Source: an uncultured Fibrobacter sp. (GTDB lineage Bacteria; Fibrobacterota; Fibrobacteria; Fibrobacterales; Fibrobacteraceae). From it: a DNA stretch of 64,000 bases. The stretch covers positions 1-64,000 of the forward strand of contig NZ_CAMZCS010000008.1 in the NCBI RefSeq assembly GCF_947305105.1, given 5' to 3'. Each line of letters begins with the position of its first letter. Position 1 is the stretch's first letter. Below are positions 23,851-33,088 of this stretch, piece after piece. Both the position numbers and the translations under genes were made by a program. A model generated the notes under the pieces. It was not told the origin of the DNA. It saw nothing but the letters and a program-made list of their open reading frames with translations, and did not search any database.

Positions 23851-25092
23851 ATGAATGTTCTTTGGCTCAATGTAACAGAACCCTTTAATTACAACAAAAA
23901 CGACGGTTTCATCGGCGGTTGGCAAGACTCGTTAGAGTCCATAGTATCGCGTTGCAACGAAATAAATCTATCCATAGCCTTCACATCTCCATCATTAAAA
24001 CAACCAAAAAAAATCAATCGCGTACAATACATTCCTATTTTTACAAAATATACGTTCATTGACAAAATAAAGAAATTAGTTTCGTGGGACGCAGACGCAA
24101 AGATCATTACCTCAGCAGTAAAGAAAATCATAGAAGAAACAAAACCCGACATCATACATGTATTTGGTACAGAATGGCCTTTTGGATTAATAAAAAAATA
24201 CACCAATATACCCGTCGTAATCCATATCCAAGGTTCCATTGTTGAATACAATAAATTTCTATACCCTCCAAACTATAATTTTCTTGATCTAGTTTTCGAA
24301 AATCGATTAAATTTCCGCACTTTAGTAGAAAACCTATTCCAGCCATTCTTAAACCATTCCCGATACCAAATGGAAAAGGAAATATGGCGCATTAACAATT
24401 TTTATATGGGGCGTACAAATTGGGATTTCCAATTATCAAGCAAGATGCACCCCAATCGAATATATTTTCACGTAGACGAAGCGCTAAGAGAACCCTTTAC
24501 AAAAGGTCCTCACCATTGGCAATACAAGGCCTCAACTAAAACCATTTTATTTTCCACAGGTTGTTCAACTTTTTGGAAAGCCCCAAATCTTTTATTAAAA
24601 ACTGCGAAACTTTTAAAAGAAAAAGGATTTGATTTTGAATGGCATATTGCAGGATTTATGCCAGCCCACCTAAAAAACACTGTTGAAAGAAAAGAACACA
24701 CAACCTTTGAAGCCAACAAAATCATTTTTCTTGGTTGGCAAACGGCAGAACAGATTCAACAAGAATTACTCTATTCATCACTATACATCCACAACGCATA
24801 CATTGAAAACAGTCCAAATTCAATCTGCGAAGCGCAAATCATCGGAGCACCAGTCATTTCAACAGACGTTGGAGGCATTCCAAGCCTCATTGAGAACGAA
24901 CAGACAGGCTTTTTAGTGCCTATTAACGCCCCCTTGATAATGGCCGAAAAAATCATCTCTACAGCCCACAACAAAGAGCTTCTTTGCAAGGTATCTGAAA
25001 ATGCACGAAAAAAAGCAATTCAAAGACATGACGAGAAAACAATATTAGATCAGTTACTATATTGCTATAACACAATCATTAGTCACAAATAG
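23851..25092 (+). CDS. GT4 family glycosyltransferase
   Basis: 413 residues, GT-B fold. The C-terminal half shows IHNAYIENSPNSICEAQIIGAPVISTDVGGIPSLIENEQTGFLV, in which the ENSPNSICEA acids are the nucleotide-sugar-binding EX7E motif of GT4 retaining enzymes. The N-terminal half starts MNVLWLNVTEPFNYNKNDGF and includes KPDIIHVFGTEWPFGL. AAGGGA precedes the ATG. Sugar specificity cannot be read. Confidence 0.9.
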   Translation: MNVLWLNVTEPFNYNKNDGFIGGWQDSLESIVSRCNEINLSIAFTSPSLKQPKKINRVQYIPIFTKYTFIDKIKKLVSWDADAKIITSAVKKIIEETKPDIIHVFGTEWPFGLIKKYTNIPVVIHIQGSIVEYNKFLYPPNYNFLDLVFENRLNFRTLVENLFQPFLNHSRYQMEKEIWRINNFYMGRTNWDFQLSSKMHPNRIYFHVDEALREPFTKGPHHWQYKASTKTILFSTGCSTFWKAPNLLLKTAKLLKEKGFDFEWHIAGFMPAHLKNTVERKEHTTFEANKIIFLGWQTAEQIQQELLYSSLYIHNAYIENSPNSICEAQIIGAPVISTDVGGIPSLIENEQTGFLVPINAPLIMAEKIISTAHNKELLCKVSENARKKAIQRHDEKTILDQLLYCYNTIISHK

Positions 25093-25095
25093 ATT

Positions 25096-25665
25096 ATGAT
25101 AAAAACGATATACAACATCATCAACATCATTTACAGCAAAAGTCTCGCCAAGACGTTCAAAAAACAGAAACGTTTTTTTTGCCATTATCCACAAAAAATT
25201 GTCGGAAGTAAACATATATCTATTGGAGACAACTGCTTTTTCGGAAGAAATGGTGTTTTATCCGCATGGGAAAATCACAACAATCAACAATTTACCCCAG
25301 AGATTCAAATAGGTGACGATTGTGAATTCGGCGAATACAATCATATTACAGCAACGAACAAGATAATAATTGGAAACGGATTACTTACTGGAAGATGGGT
25401 GACTATAACAGATAATTCTCATGGCAACACAGATATTGATGATTTGAAACTAAAACCAATCAATAGAAAAATCTTTTCTAAAGGTCCTGTAATAATAGGC
25501 AATAATGTATGGATTGGAGATAAGGCTACAATTTTGCCAAATGTGACTATTGGAGACGGGGCCGTAATTGCAGCAAACGCAGTCGTCACAAAGGACGTCC
25601 CTGCGTACTGCGTTGCCGCAGGAAATCCAGCAAAAATCATCAAGAAGGCAAACTCTAATGGATAG
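25096..25665 (+). CDS. Hexapeptide-repeat acetyltransferase
   Basis: 189 residues with left-handed beta-helix hexapeptide repeats: [30 protein letters not shown], and [49 protein letters not shown], the classic C-terminal signature of maltose/galactoside O-acetyltransferases (LacA/NodL/WbbJ type). It probably O-acetylates a glycan residue using acetyl-CoA. The gene's last 8 bp overlap the start of the next gene. Confidence 0.9.
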   Translation: MIKTIYNIINIIYSKSLAKTFKKQKRFFCHYPQKIVGSKHISIGDNCFFGRNGVLSAWENHNNQQFTPEIQIGDDCEFGEYNHITATNKIIIGNGLLTGRWVTITDNSHGNTDIDDLKLKPINRKIFSKGPVIIGNNVWIGDKATILPNVTIGDGAVIAANAVVTKDVPAYCVAAGNPAKIIKKANSNG

Positions 25666-26755
25666 ACCACTCATTATAGCCTACTATCTGCCTCAATACC
25701 ATCCCATTCCCGAAAATGACGAATGGTGGGGCAAGGGTTTTACCGAATGGACTAATGTGGCAAAAGCAAAGCCCTTGTTTAAGGGCCACTATCAACCAAA
25801 AATCCCCGCAGACCTTGGTTTTTATGATCTACGAGTTCCAGAGGTTCGCGAGCAGCAAGCGGAATTAGCCCGAGAGGCAGGAGTTGACGGTTTCTGTTAC
25901 TGGCACTATTGGTTTGGCAATGGGAAACAACTTTTAGAAAGGCCTTTCAAAGAAGTTGTTGAGTCAGGAAAACCAAACTTTCCATTTTGCTTAGGTTGGG
26001 CAAATGAAAGCTGGGAAGCAAAAGTATGGAATAAAAATGGCGTAAAAACAAGAAAAATTCTTATTGAACAAACCTACCCGGGATTAGATGACATCGACAA
26101 TCACTTTTATTCTTTGGTAAAAGCATTTAAGGATCCTCGCTACATAAGAATCGATAACCGTCCAATATTCCATATTTATCAGCCATTAAACCATCCGAAC
26201 ATTCAACAATTTATGGAGAGATGGAACTACCTCGTCAACAAGGAGAAAATTGCAGAAAAATTTTATTTTATCGCAGGGGCAAAAGATTCTAATTACACAA
26301 AGATGATTGAAAATGGCTTTGATGCAGCCGTTCTCAATTTGGCTAGTAGAATGGAAAATCCCTATAAAAAAAACAACATCTTTTTCAGAGCATTTCATTA
26401 CTTTTTTAGATTAGTTCTTCACAAGCCTCTTCTTATTTCATACCGGGATAGTTTAAAATATTTATGGAACGATAAAGTTGATTTAAACGAATTCATCATT
26501 CCGTCTTTATTGCCTAATTGGGATCATTCCCCCCGAAGTGGAAACATGTACTCTATTTTAACGGGGTGTACGCCACAACTATTCAAAAAACTATGCCTAC
26601 GCACACTAAACGGGGTAAAAGTCAAAAGAAATAAAATTATTTTTTTGAAATCATGGAATGAATGGGGCGAAGGGAACTATATGGAACCCGATTTGAAATT
26701 TGGGAAAGGCTATATAAAAGCCCTGGCCGATGCAAAAAAAGAGATCTATCCATAA
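25658..26755 (+). CDS. WbsX-family (GH99-like) glycan-biosynthesis protein
   Basis: 365 residues from the ATG overlapping the previous stop. The start [45 protein letters not shown] is diagnostic for the glycosyltransferase WTG/WbsX family (PF14307), which folds like GH99 and is common in O-antigen loci. [29 protein letters not shown], and the closing [17 protein letters not shown] carry the conserved acidic residues. Its exact reaction is unresolved in the family. One-base stop/start overlap (TAATG) with the next gene. Confidence 0.92.
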   Translation: MDRPLIIAYYLPQYHPIPENDEWWGKGFTEWTNVAKAKPLFKGHYQPKIPADLGFYDLRVPEVREQQAELAREAGVDGFCYWHYWFGNGKQLLERPFKEVVESGKPNFPFCLGWANESWEAKVWNKNGVKTRKILIEQTYPGLDDIDNHFYSLVKAFKDPRYIRIDNRPIFHIYQPLNHPNIQQFMERWNYLVNKEKIAEKFYFIAGAKDSNYTKMIENGFDAAVLNLASRMENPYKKNNIFFRAFHYFFRLVLHKPLLISYRDSLKYLWNDKVDLNEFIIPSLLPNWDHSPRSGNMYSILTGCTPQLFKKLCLRTLNGVKVKRNKIIFLKSWNEWGEGNYMEPDLKFGKGYIKALADAKKEIYP

Positions 26756-27741
26756 TGGTTATCTTATCCATCATCATCCCGGTTTATCGAATCCCATTAG
26801 ACTATTTGCGAGTCTGCTTCAACTCGCTCGTTTCTCAAAATTTACAACAATGCGAATTCATAGTCATTTCCGATGGTGCACCAGATGCAGAGTGTTTCAT
26901 TTGTGATGAGTATGCAAAAAAAGATTGTCGATTCAAATTCTTCAAACGAGATCACGCTGGAGTTTCCGCCACAAGAAATTTCGGCATTGACCAAGCGCAG
27001 GGCGAATACATAACATTTGTTGACAGCGACGATTGGATAGAAGACTCATACACATCAACAATTTCTTCTTTCAGCAACTCCCCAGACATCGTTTTCTTCC
27101 AGTTTAACTATTTCAACGAAAGAAATACTCCTTATCACCTTCCATTTCCTCAAAACAACTATTTCACAGGCTCTTTTGAAGAAATTCAAGAGAAATTGTT
27201 GATGCTATTTAATTTCAACAATCAATTTGATTATCTAGGATATACATGCAATAAATTTTTCAAAAGAAGCATTCTTGAAAAAAATAAAATTCGTTTTCCA
27301 GAAAAAATCCCATATAACGAAGACGAGATTTTCACGTTAAAATATTGCAAGCACATTTCATCAATCCAAATTATCGAAAACAAATTATACAATTACCGCA
27401 TCCATAACAGCGGTTTGACAAAAAAGAAAAAAGACCCATCCATTTTTCAAGAGATTGTCCAAGAATTACAATCTATTATTGAAGATTACTCTTACGAACC
27501 GTTAAAGAACGCCATAATAAACAAGCGAATGATGTTTCTGCGCTTCTTGTCTACTATCAACAGGCAAAATATCATTTCATATAGTTCCTTTTTAGACTTT
27601 TATCAGTTTTTCCATAAGAACAAGAATAACGCTTTAACATGCCTTACTCTGAAAGCAATTTTCGCCCTTCCCCCACAAATCGCCTACATATTAAGCCATC
27701 TTTATAAAATGATTTCCTGGATTCCAGGAATAAGGGTGTAA
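26755..27741 (+). CDS. GT2 family glycosyltransferase
   Basis: 328 residues from the ATG at 26755. LSIIIPVYRIPLDYLRVCFNSL, VISDGAPDAECF and the metal-binding FVDSDDWIEDSY mark a GT-A inverting transferase of family 2. CNKFFKRSIL and PYNEDEIFTLKYC follow, as in capsule transferases. A longer in-frame start at 26662 lies inside the WbsX gene and was rejected because the TAATG coupling is so clear. Confidence 0.88.
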   Translation: MVILSIIIPVYRIPLDYLRVCFNSLVSQNLQQCEFIVISDGAPDAECFICDEYAKKDCRFKFFKRDHAGVSATRNFGIDQAQGEYITFVDSDDWIEDSYTSTISSFSNSPDIVFFQFNYFNERNTPYHLPFPQNNYFTGSFEEIQEKLLMLFNFNNQFDYLGYTCNKFFKRSILEKNKIRFPEKIPYNEDEIFTLKYCKHISSIQIIENKLYNYRIHNSGLTKKKKDPSIFQEIVQELQSIIEDYSYEPLKNAIINKRMMFLRFLSTINRQNIISYSSFLDFYQFFHKNKNNALTCLTLKAIFALPPQIAYILSHLYKMISWIPGIRV

Positions 27742-27742
27742 A

Positions 27743-28594
27743 ATGAACAAACAAGCTAAGATTCTAGCCGTCATTGTTACATACAATCCCGAAATAGGGC
27801 ACCTAAAGTCATTTTTAGAGGAGTTGTCAAAACAAATTGATTTGGTTTTAATTTACGACAACAATTCCCTAAATTTCAAAGATATTGCCAGCATTCAATT
27901 TTCGCAAAATGTAATCATCCATTCCAGCCCCATAAACAAAGGCCTTCCGACACACTACAATGCAGCAATTCAATATGGGCTAGAAAACGGCTTTGACAAT
28001 TTACTCATTCTCGATCAAGATTCCACTTTCGACAAGCATTTTCTAGACGAATACAGAAAGCATCTTGACGAGGACTTTTTCTGTTTAGTTCCTTTCCTTG
28101 TCCATAACAATAACGATTACGAAGAAAAATACCCAACAAAAACAAAAAATACATGCGATTATGTAAAGCGCTCTATTAATTCCGGAACGCTCATATACCT
28201 GCACAAATTACCAAACGACATCCGCTTTGACGAAGACCTATTTATCGACTGCGTTGACTTTGATTTTTTCATACAAGCAAACAAGTTCCGCCTGAAAACG
28301 CTGCGCATTAATTCAGCAAAACTTCACATCAGCCTCGGCAACATCAGCCGAATCGGGCCTTTCTTCCTTTACAATTATTCTCCGTTCAGGCTTGAAAAAC
28401 AGACGCGAGACCGTGTCATATTCCTCCGCAAGCATCCGATATCAGCATTTTCTCTTTGGCTGTTTCTTTTCACTATTTTCTGCGACACTAAAGCCATATT
28501 GTTCGAAAGGGAACGGCTCAGAAAAATAAAGGCGATAGTCAAAGGATTCAAAGAAGGGCTATTTTTCAGGACTTCTTCCCGACAACATCCCTAG
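27743..28594 (+). CDS. GT2 family glycosyltransferase, rhamnosyltransferase-like
   Basis: 283 residues. ILAVIVTYNPEIGHLKSFLEEL, LVLIYDNNS, NKGLPTHYNAAIQYG and LLILDQDSTF with the DQDS metal-binding motif resemble RfbF/WbbL-type rhamnosyltransferases. Its 3' end overlaps the 3' end of the minus-strand GT2 gene by 29 bp, so the plus-strand operon and the minus-strand unit meet tail to tail with no terminator between them. Confidence 0.85.
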   Translation: MNKQAKILAVIVTYNPEIGHLKSFLEELSKQIDLVLIYDNNSLNFKDIASIQFSQNVIIHSSPINKGLPTHYNAAIQYGLENGFDNLLILDQDSTFDKHFLDEYRKHLDEDFFCLVPFLVHNNNDYEEKYPTKTKNTCDYVKRSINSGTLIYLHKLPNDIRFDEDLFIDCVDFDFFIQANKFRLKTLRINSAKLHISLGNISRIGPFFLYNYSPFRLEKQTRDRVIFLRKHPISAFSLWLFLFTIFCDTKAILFERERLRKIKAIVKGFKEGLFFRTSSRQHP

Positions 28595-29438
28595 AATATA
28601 TCTTTAAGCTTTTTAGGCAGTTCTTTACCCTGAAAAGCCTTTTCTTTCGTTGTCGCAGAATACTCGCCCTGCGGTTTTCCACTTCGTTGTGAAAAATTCG
28701 AATTGCAGGATTAAACCTGGTTTTCAAGTTATTGAACATACATCTTGCAAACAAGAATTCTTCTTCGCAATACATGAACGTCCTGTCATCAAGGCCATCA
28801 AATTTTCCAATATATTTTGGAGAGAAAATCAAAAAGCTACCATGAAGCTCCACATTGTTCATGGCGGAAAGTTCTTGCCTCGTCTGTTTTCGAGGGAACT
28901 TTTTCAGCAAGCAAGAAATCATCGGAGAAATGAGCAGGAACGTAGCCAGCAAATCTACCCATAAATACGCCACTGTCAACTTAAGCCTAAAGCCACAGAG
29001 CATCTTTAGCCTAAGAGGATTCTGCTCTTTCCCCACTGGCGTACGGATACTGGGCCCTAGCACTGCAAACTTTTCGCTTGAATAATCCTGTTCTACTAGC
29101 GCAAAGAAATCTGCAGATTCAATTACGGCATCGTTGTTCATCAAGACAATAAAGTCTGCCTTCAGTTCATTCTTTGCATATTTAAAGCCGACATTGTTGC
29201 CCCTTGCGAATCCGAGATTTTCTTCATTGTGGATGTAGTAGAAATCCGGTAAAGATTCAATCTGTTTCTTGACCTGTTCTCCCGTTCCATTTGGCGAGGC
29301 ATTGTCCACAACAATCACGGACACGTTACGCCCGCCCCTATCTAGGGAGCGAATCGATTCGATAGCCTCCATGGTGACGGTAGCGTCACCGTAATGAAGA
29401 ACAACGAAGGCGTAATGTACAATCTTGGGTATGGACAT
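28566..29438 (-). CDS. GT2 family glycosyltransferase downstream of an AbiE-like pair
   Basis: 290 residues. YAFVVLHYGDATVTMEAIESI, VIVVDNASPNGTGEQ, NLGFARGNNVGFKYAK and DFIVLMNNDAVI are the GT2 rhamnosyl/dTDP-sugar-transferase blocks. It faces the main cluster. It starts only 3 bp after the AbiEii-like stop codon, so it is probably co-transcribed with that toxin-antitoxin pair, an unusual partner for a glycosyltransferase. Shifted composition is less pronounced than in the 18-28 kb block. Confidence 0.88.
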   Translation of the reverse strand: MSIPKIVHYAFVVLHYGDATVTMEAIESIRSLDRGGRNVSVIVVDNASPNGTGEQVKKQIESLPDFYYIHNEENLGFARGNNVGFKYAKNELKADFIVLMNNDAVIESADFFALVEQDYSSEKFAVLGPSIRTPVGKEQNPLRLKMLCGFRLKLTVAYLWVDLLATFLLISPMISCLLKKFPRKQTRQELSAMNNVELHGSFLIFSPKYIGKFDGLDDRTFMYCEEEFLFARCMFNNLKTRFNPAIRIFHNEVENRRASILRQRKKRLFRVKNCLKSLKIYSRDVVGKKS

Positions 29439-29441
29439 AAG

Positions 29442-30164
29442 CTAAAAATACAATTTCTCGCATAGATTCAATATGGCGGGTCTCATTCGAAAAGCAAGCC
29501 CAGCGAGTTCTTCTTCACTCAAGAGCGGCTGCAATTCAGCCAAGTTACCATCATTTAGCATTTCAGCCCTTTGTGTCAACTTGTTTACAAGTTCATTCAT
29601 ATCTCGGGCGGCGACAACGCCCTTATATGACCGCGCTTTTTTCAGCCGCATCTGCAAAATGTCCATTCTGGGCTTGACCTTGAACAGACTTTCGTACTGA
29701 TAAATGTCATACAGGTCGCGCATCAATTCGCATTCGTTCCATGCAGCAATCTTGTGGGCAAAAGATACGCCCGGTTCCATAATCCGCAGGATGCGTGCCG
29801 GCCGCCCATACGCCGTGCTGAGCAAAGCCGAAGACATAGGGATTGACAGACATTCCTTCTCAACGTTCACCTCTATCTGCGCACTCTGGCCGCCATACGT
29901 CAGCAGGATTCTCAAAGCCTTCGAATTCATTGATGACCGAAACTGCAATCCATCTACCTTCAACAACGCCCGCTCAATAATCTCCTTCGCATCCTTTTTC
30001 GAGTCAAACGGAATGAATATATAGTCAACGCCATTCGTGTAACGCGGACTATGCATTAATCGCAGGGCCATCCCACCTTTCAATATCGCAGAATTCCCGA
30101 AATTCGTCGCAAAGAAATCGACAATCCAAGCGAGTAGCGCTTCTGTATTTTCAAGCTTTTCCAT
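29442..30164 (-). CDS. AbiEii/AbiGii-like nucleotidyltransferase toxin with altered DxD
   Basis: 240 residues from the ATG at 30164, chosen because AAGGAA lies 8 nt upstream; a TTG at 30182 is possible. SAILKGGMALRLMHSPRYTNGVDYIFIP is the nucleotidyltransferase motif region of AbiEii. Family members have two acids (DxD) where this one has G-V-D, so one catalytic metal ligand appears lost. SFAHKIAAWNECELMRDLYDIYQY is the conserved C-terminal helix. Known AbiEii-type toxins modify tRNA or arrest growth; this copy may be attenuated. Overlaps the antitoxin gene by 14 bp. Confidence 0.8.
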   Translation of the reverse strand: MEKLENTEALLAWIVDFFATNFGNSAILKGGMALRLMHSPRYTNGVDYIFIPFDSKKDAKEIIERALLKVDGLQFRSSMNSKALRILLTYGGQSAQIEVNVEKECLSIPMSSALLSTAYGRPARILRIMEPGVSFAHKIAAWNECELMRDLYDIYQYESLFKVKPRMDILQMRLKKARSYKGVVAARDMNELVNKLTQRAEMLNDGNLAELQPLLSEEELAGLAFRMRPAILNLCEKLYF

Positions 30165-30756
30165 AAATGGTGTTCCTTGCAAAAGCCCTGAATCTTGGAT
30201 TCACGTATCGCTCCAGGTACATGTCCACCCTTTCCTTCGAAAGGGCCGCAAAATCGATATCCTGAAACACGTTAAAATAGAATACCTTCTTGTGCTGGTA
30301 AAAGTAAAGCGTGTCCAGCACCGCCTTCTCGGCATCGGCCATCTTCGCCCCGTTTTCTAGCGGAACCATGCCAAAATACAGCTCCTTGGATATCCTTGCA
30401 TAGGAGAGGTTTACTTCGCCAGCGAACTCGCTCGCCCGCGACGGTACGACACAGCTCACCAAGAACGGACTTTCGGTGCCGATGAGCCTGTGATAAGCGA
30501 GCGCCGACCCGAACGATATGTATGAATCCGTACGGACCTTGGCAGAAAGGACCTGTGGATCAAAATCCCGAGCGACGTAAATTCCTCGGCAGTAGCGCTT
30601 CAGGAGACCCGCGGCTTCGAACCGTCTGGCCGCAATCCAGAGCGACTGCTGGTTCGATATGTCGAAGAGGGCGCCAAGTTCCAACAGAGAAAATACTCCG
30701 CCCACCTTCGGGGCGAAATCTGCCAGTTTTTGAGTATTTTCCACAGCATTTTTCAT
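30151..30756 (-). CDS. AbiEi-like antitoxin / transcription regulator
   Basis: 201 residues. GGVFSLLELGALFDISNQQSLWIAARRFEAAGLLKRYCRGIYVA is a winged helix of the AbiEi type. VRTDSYISFGSALAYHRLIG and ADAEKAVLDTLYFYQ follow, as in the type IV antitoxin family. It pairs with the overlapping nucleotidyltransferase gene. A strong promoter lies so near the ATG that the transcript is nearly leaderless. Distinct in sequence from the AbiEi-like protein at 16541-17125. Confidence 0.85.
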   Translation of the reverse strand: MKNAVENTQKLADFAPKVGGVFSLLELGALFDISNQQSLWIAARRFEAAGLLKRYCRGIYVARDFDPQVLSAKVRTDSYISFGSALAYHRLIGTESPFLVSCVVPSRASEFAGEVNLSYARISKELYFGMVPLENGAKMADAEKAVLDTLYFYQHKKVFYFNVFQDIDFAALSKERVDMYLERYVNPRFRAFARNTIYGKA

Positions 30757-30766
30757 GTTTGCAGAA

Positions 30767-30795
30767 AATATATAATTTTATATACTATTTGTCAA
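30767..30795 (-). promoter_or_regulatory. Promoter of the second AbiE-like unit
   Basis: TTGACA (30790-30795), 17 bp, TATATT (30767-30772) on the minus strand; the ATG at 30756 is 10 nt past the -10 box, predicting a leader of only a few nucleotides. Confidence 0.7.
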
Positions 30796-30891
30796 TATGA
30801 AACTGGCGTTAAATTAAACAACATTTCGTGGCGGATTTTGGGCCCGCCGCTCAGCCAGCAGTAATGGATTATCTTGGGAATCGGCATAATA

Positions 30892-32226
30892 CTAGAAATC
30901 TACTCCCGAAAGATAACGTTTCAACAAAAAAGCACAGAAGTAAGGGAACGTGTAGATGTTGTTCTGAAATCCGACATTACCCGCAGAAAACTTGATCCCT
31001 GTCGTAATATCCGGGTACGCATCACTCTTGACAAGGGTTGACAGCGATTTTGCCGTCCCAGCCTTCGCCTTGACTTCGACCGGTACGAGCGTTTTTTTCG
31101 TTCGCACAAAAAAGTCCTGCTCCAGCGTGGAGTTCTCTTTCTTATAGTAGAAAAGCTCGTAACCCTGCTTGCTCAGAATCTCGGCAACAATATTTTCGTA
31201 AAGGGCTCCCTTATACACATTCATATTCCGATTGGCGCGCAGGTCTTCCTGAGATTCATCATCGAGATTCGCGACAAGGAGCCCCGTATCCTTGAAATAA
31301 ATCTTGTACTTTGTTTCTTCAAAGTTCCCTTTCAGCGGGAGTTCCGGTGTATGCAGGCAATGGCAGAGATTCACCATGCCGGCATCATTAAGCCATTCGA
31401 CGCAACCCCAATAGTCCTTGAACTTCGCCCCACTCGCAACCTTAGAAACCTGGAACTTCTTGTTTTCTTTCGCCAACTGTACAGGAATGCTGTTGAACAC
31501 GTTGAGCACTCTGGTCTTGTCTATCCCTTCGACATACTTCTTTATGTCTTCTTTGTAATCCGCGATGAGGGCGCGCTGGAGCGCCAGCGTTCCCTCGAAT
31601 GTTCCTTTCTCGACAAAAGAACGCACCACTTCGGGCATTCCCCCGAGAAGGCAATAGTCCATGAACAGACCGCCAAAAACATTCATGTCCGTTTGGTTAA
31701 ATGGCGTTACCGACCGCATGTGCGACAAAAGATCACCGACAACATCCGAGCCATATCCCATGGCCCACAGGAATTCCTCGAAATCCATCGACTGCATCTG
31801 AAATTCCGACTTGTAGCCAACACTGTTGCTCTCTATGCGCTTGTAGTTGGTTCCCAGCATGGATCCGCTGCAAATCACATCGAAGCGACCGTCTATGCAG
31901 AACGACTTGAGCGATGTCGCGATTTCAGGATAGTCCTGAATCTCGTCGAAAAGAATAAGGGTTTCTCCAGGTATGAACTTCTTTTCGGAATCAATGCGAG
32001 AGATATTTCTGATGACATCCTGTACGGTGTAGCCATCTTCGCAGATGGTCTTGTACTTTTTCTCCAACACAAAGTTTATGTTGACAAAATTCTCATAATT
32101 TGCAGCAAAATGCTTGATGGATTCCGTCTTCCCTATCTGACGGGCCCCTTTGACAATCAGGGGTTTCCTATCGGCGGATTTTTTCCATTCTAGCAAGAAA
32201 TCATCTAGTTTGCGTTTCAGGTACAT
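30892..32226 (-). CDS. AAA-type ATPase with DUF4143 domain
   Basis: 444 residues. PLIVKGARQIGKTESIKHFA is the Walker A region and ETLILFDEIQDYPEIATSLKSF the Walker B/sensor region of the AAA_14 domain. The C-terminal part, with YKIYFKDTGLLVANL and a nuclease-like TLEQDFFVRTKKTLVPVEVKAKAGTAKSL, is DUF4143 (PD-(D/E)xK-like: D...E-V-K). The biological role of this very common family is unknown; mobile and variable locations suggest an accessory or defence-like gene. TATATT ends 6 nt before the ATG and three 32-bp iterons lie upstream. Confidence 0.9.
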   Translation of the reverse strand: MYLKRKLDDFLLEWKKSADRKPLIVKGARQIGKTESIKHFAANYENFVNINFVLEKKYKTICEDGYTVQDVIRNISRIDSEKKFIPGETLILFDEIQDYPEIATSLKSFCIDGRFDVICSGSMLGTNYKRIESNSVGYKSEFQMQSMDFEEFLWAMGYGSDVVGDLLSHMRSVTPFNQTDMNVFGGLFMDYCLLGGMPEVVRSFVEKGTFEGTLALQRALIADYKEDIKKYVEGIDKTRVLNVFNSIPVQLAKENKKFQVSKVASGAKFKDYWGCVEWLNDAGMVNLCHCLHTPELPLKGNFEETKYKIYFKDTGLLVANLDDESQEDLRANRNMNVYKGALYENIVAEILSKQGYELFYYKKENSTLEQDFFVRTKKTLVPVEVKAKAGTAKSLSTLVKSDAYPDITTGIKFSAGNVGFQNNIYTFPYFCAFLLKRYLSGVDF

Positions 32227-32232
32227 GCTTTA

Positions 32233-32323
32233 AATATACATTCTTTTCTAAAAAATGAGCGAGTTTTAGTTGGTTTTTACTAAAAAATGAGCTTATTTTT
32301 GAGAAATTATACTAAAATATGAC
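32233..32323 (-). promoter_or_regulatory. Three 32-bp-spaced iterons upstream of the DUF4143 ATPase
   Basis: CTAAAAAATGAGC occurs at 32248 and 32280, and a third variant CTAAAATATGAC begins at 32312, each exactly 32 bp apart (about three helical turns). They cover the -35 zone of the ATPase promoter, whose -10-like TATATT is at 32233-32238; no good -35 hexamer is present. A dedicated activator or repressor is likely. The third copy runs into the 3' end of the next gene. Confidence 0.55.
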
Positions 32324-33088
32324 AGCAGGGACCCAGTGCGCGAAGCTTTCGCGGCGGATTTTTGGGTCGCCGAGGATGGGTCGGTGCGTCCCCTGCACTA
32401 TGAAGCGGGCTTCGGGGTGCCTGCGGGCCACGGCGGCAATGAGGCGCAACGTGGCGTGCAGTTTGGCGCGGTCGCCGTCGCGGGAATTCTGGGTAGTCCA
32501 GGCGATGTTTTTCACAGGGTTCGTAGTATCGCCCGCCACGGCCGCGAGCACGGAATCTAGCGTTGCCGCCATCACGCTGTCGGGGCACTTCTGGCAGAAA
32601 AGCCGCACGCCATAACCCAGCGAATCCATGTACAGGTTACGCCCGTATTCCAGGGAATCGCCCCCGAACAAGTACACACCATCGTGCGGGCGAGTGCTGT
32701 CGCCGGGAATACGCAACTCGGCAAATTCCGCATGGCGGGTACGGTTCGCCAGCCTGTGGTGCAAAAATTCCTTGTGCGGCAAATCCTTGAAAATGGAGAA
32801 ATCTTCTGCAAGTAGATGTTCGTCAAAGGGAACGCCCCAGGCATCCACGAGGATAGACACGGTTACCCGAGTAGAATCCGCAAACCGACCAATCAATTTT
32901 CTACTGTCGAGCAGTTCATACTTGGAGACATATTCCTCCGTCAATGAATCCGCATCTATAGCGGGCTGCATATGCCAGGGTTTTTCGGGCAACCTTATGA
33001 ACTGCGACTTTGTCAAGTACGAGAACATCACGGCAAACGCGACGAACACAGAGAATGCAACCACCCCCATTTTCTGCAAGCGGCTCAT
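32312..33088 (-). CDS. Membrane-anchored periplasmic protein, unknown
   Basis: 258 residues with one N-terminal membrane anchor (VVAFSVFVAFAVMFSYL). The soluble part contains VSILVDAWGVPFDE, DGVYLFGGDSLEYGRN and the end FIVQGTHRPILGDPKI...VPAVIF, a pattern that loosely recalls alkaline-phosphatase/sulfatase-fold proteins, where a metal-binding GDH-type motif precedes a final VP. No catalytic set is complete, so the resemblance is only a hint. Its ATG overlaps the stop of the membrane protein upstream (ATGA), so the two are translationally coupled. Confidence 0.75.
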   Translation of the reverse strand: MSRLQKMGVVAFSVFVAFAVMFSYLTKSQFIRLPEKPWHMQPAIDADSLTEEYVSKYELLDSRKLIGRFADSTRVTVSILVDAWGVPFDEHLLAEDFSIFKDLPHKEFLHHRLANRTRHAEFAELRIPGDSTRPHDGVYLFGGDSLEYGRNLYMDSLGYGVRLFCQKCPDSVMAATLDSVLAAVAGDTTNPVKNIAWTTQNSRDGDRAKLHATLRLIAAVARRHPEARFIVQGTHRPILGDPKIRRESFAHWVPAVIF

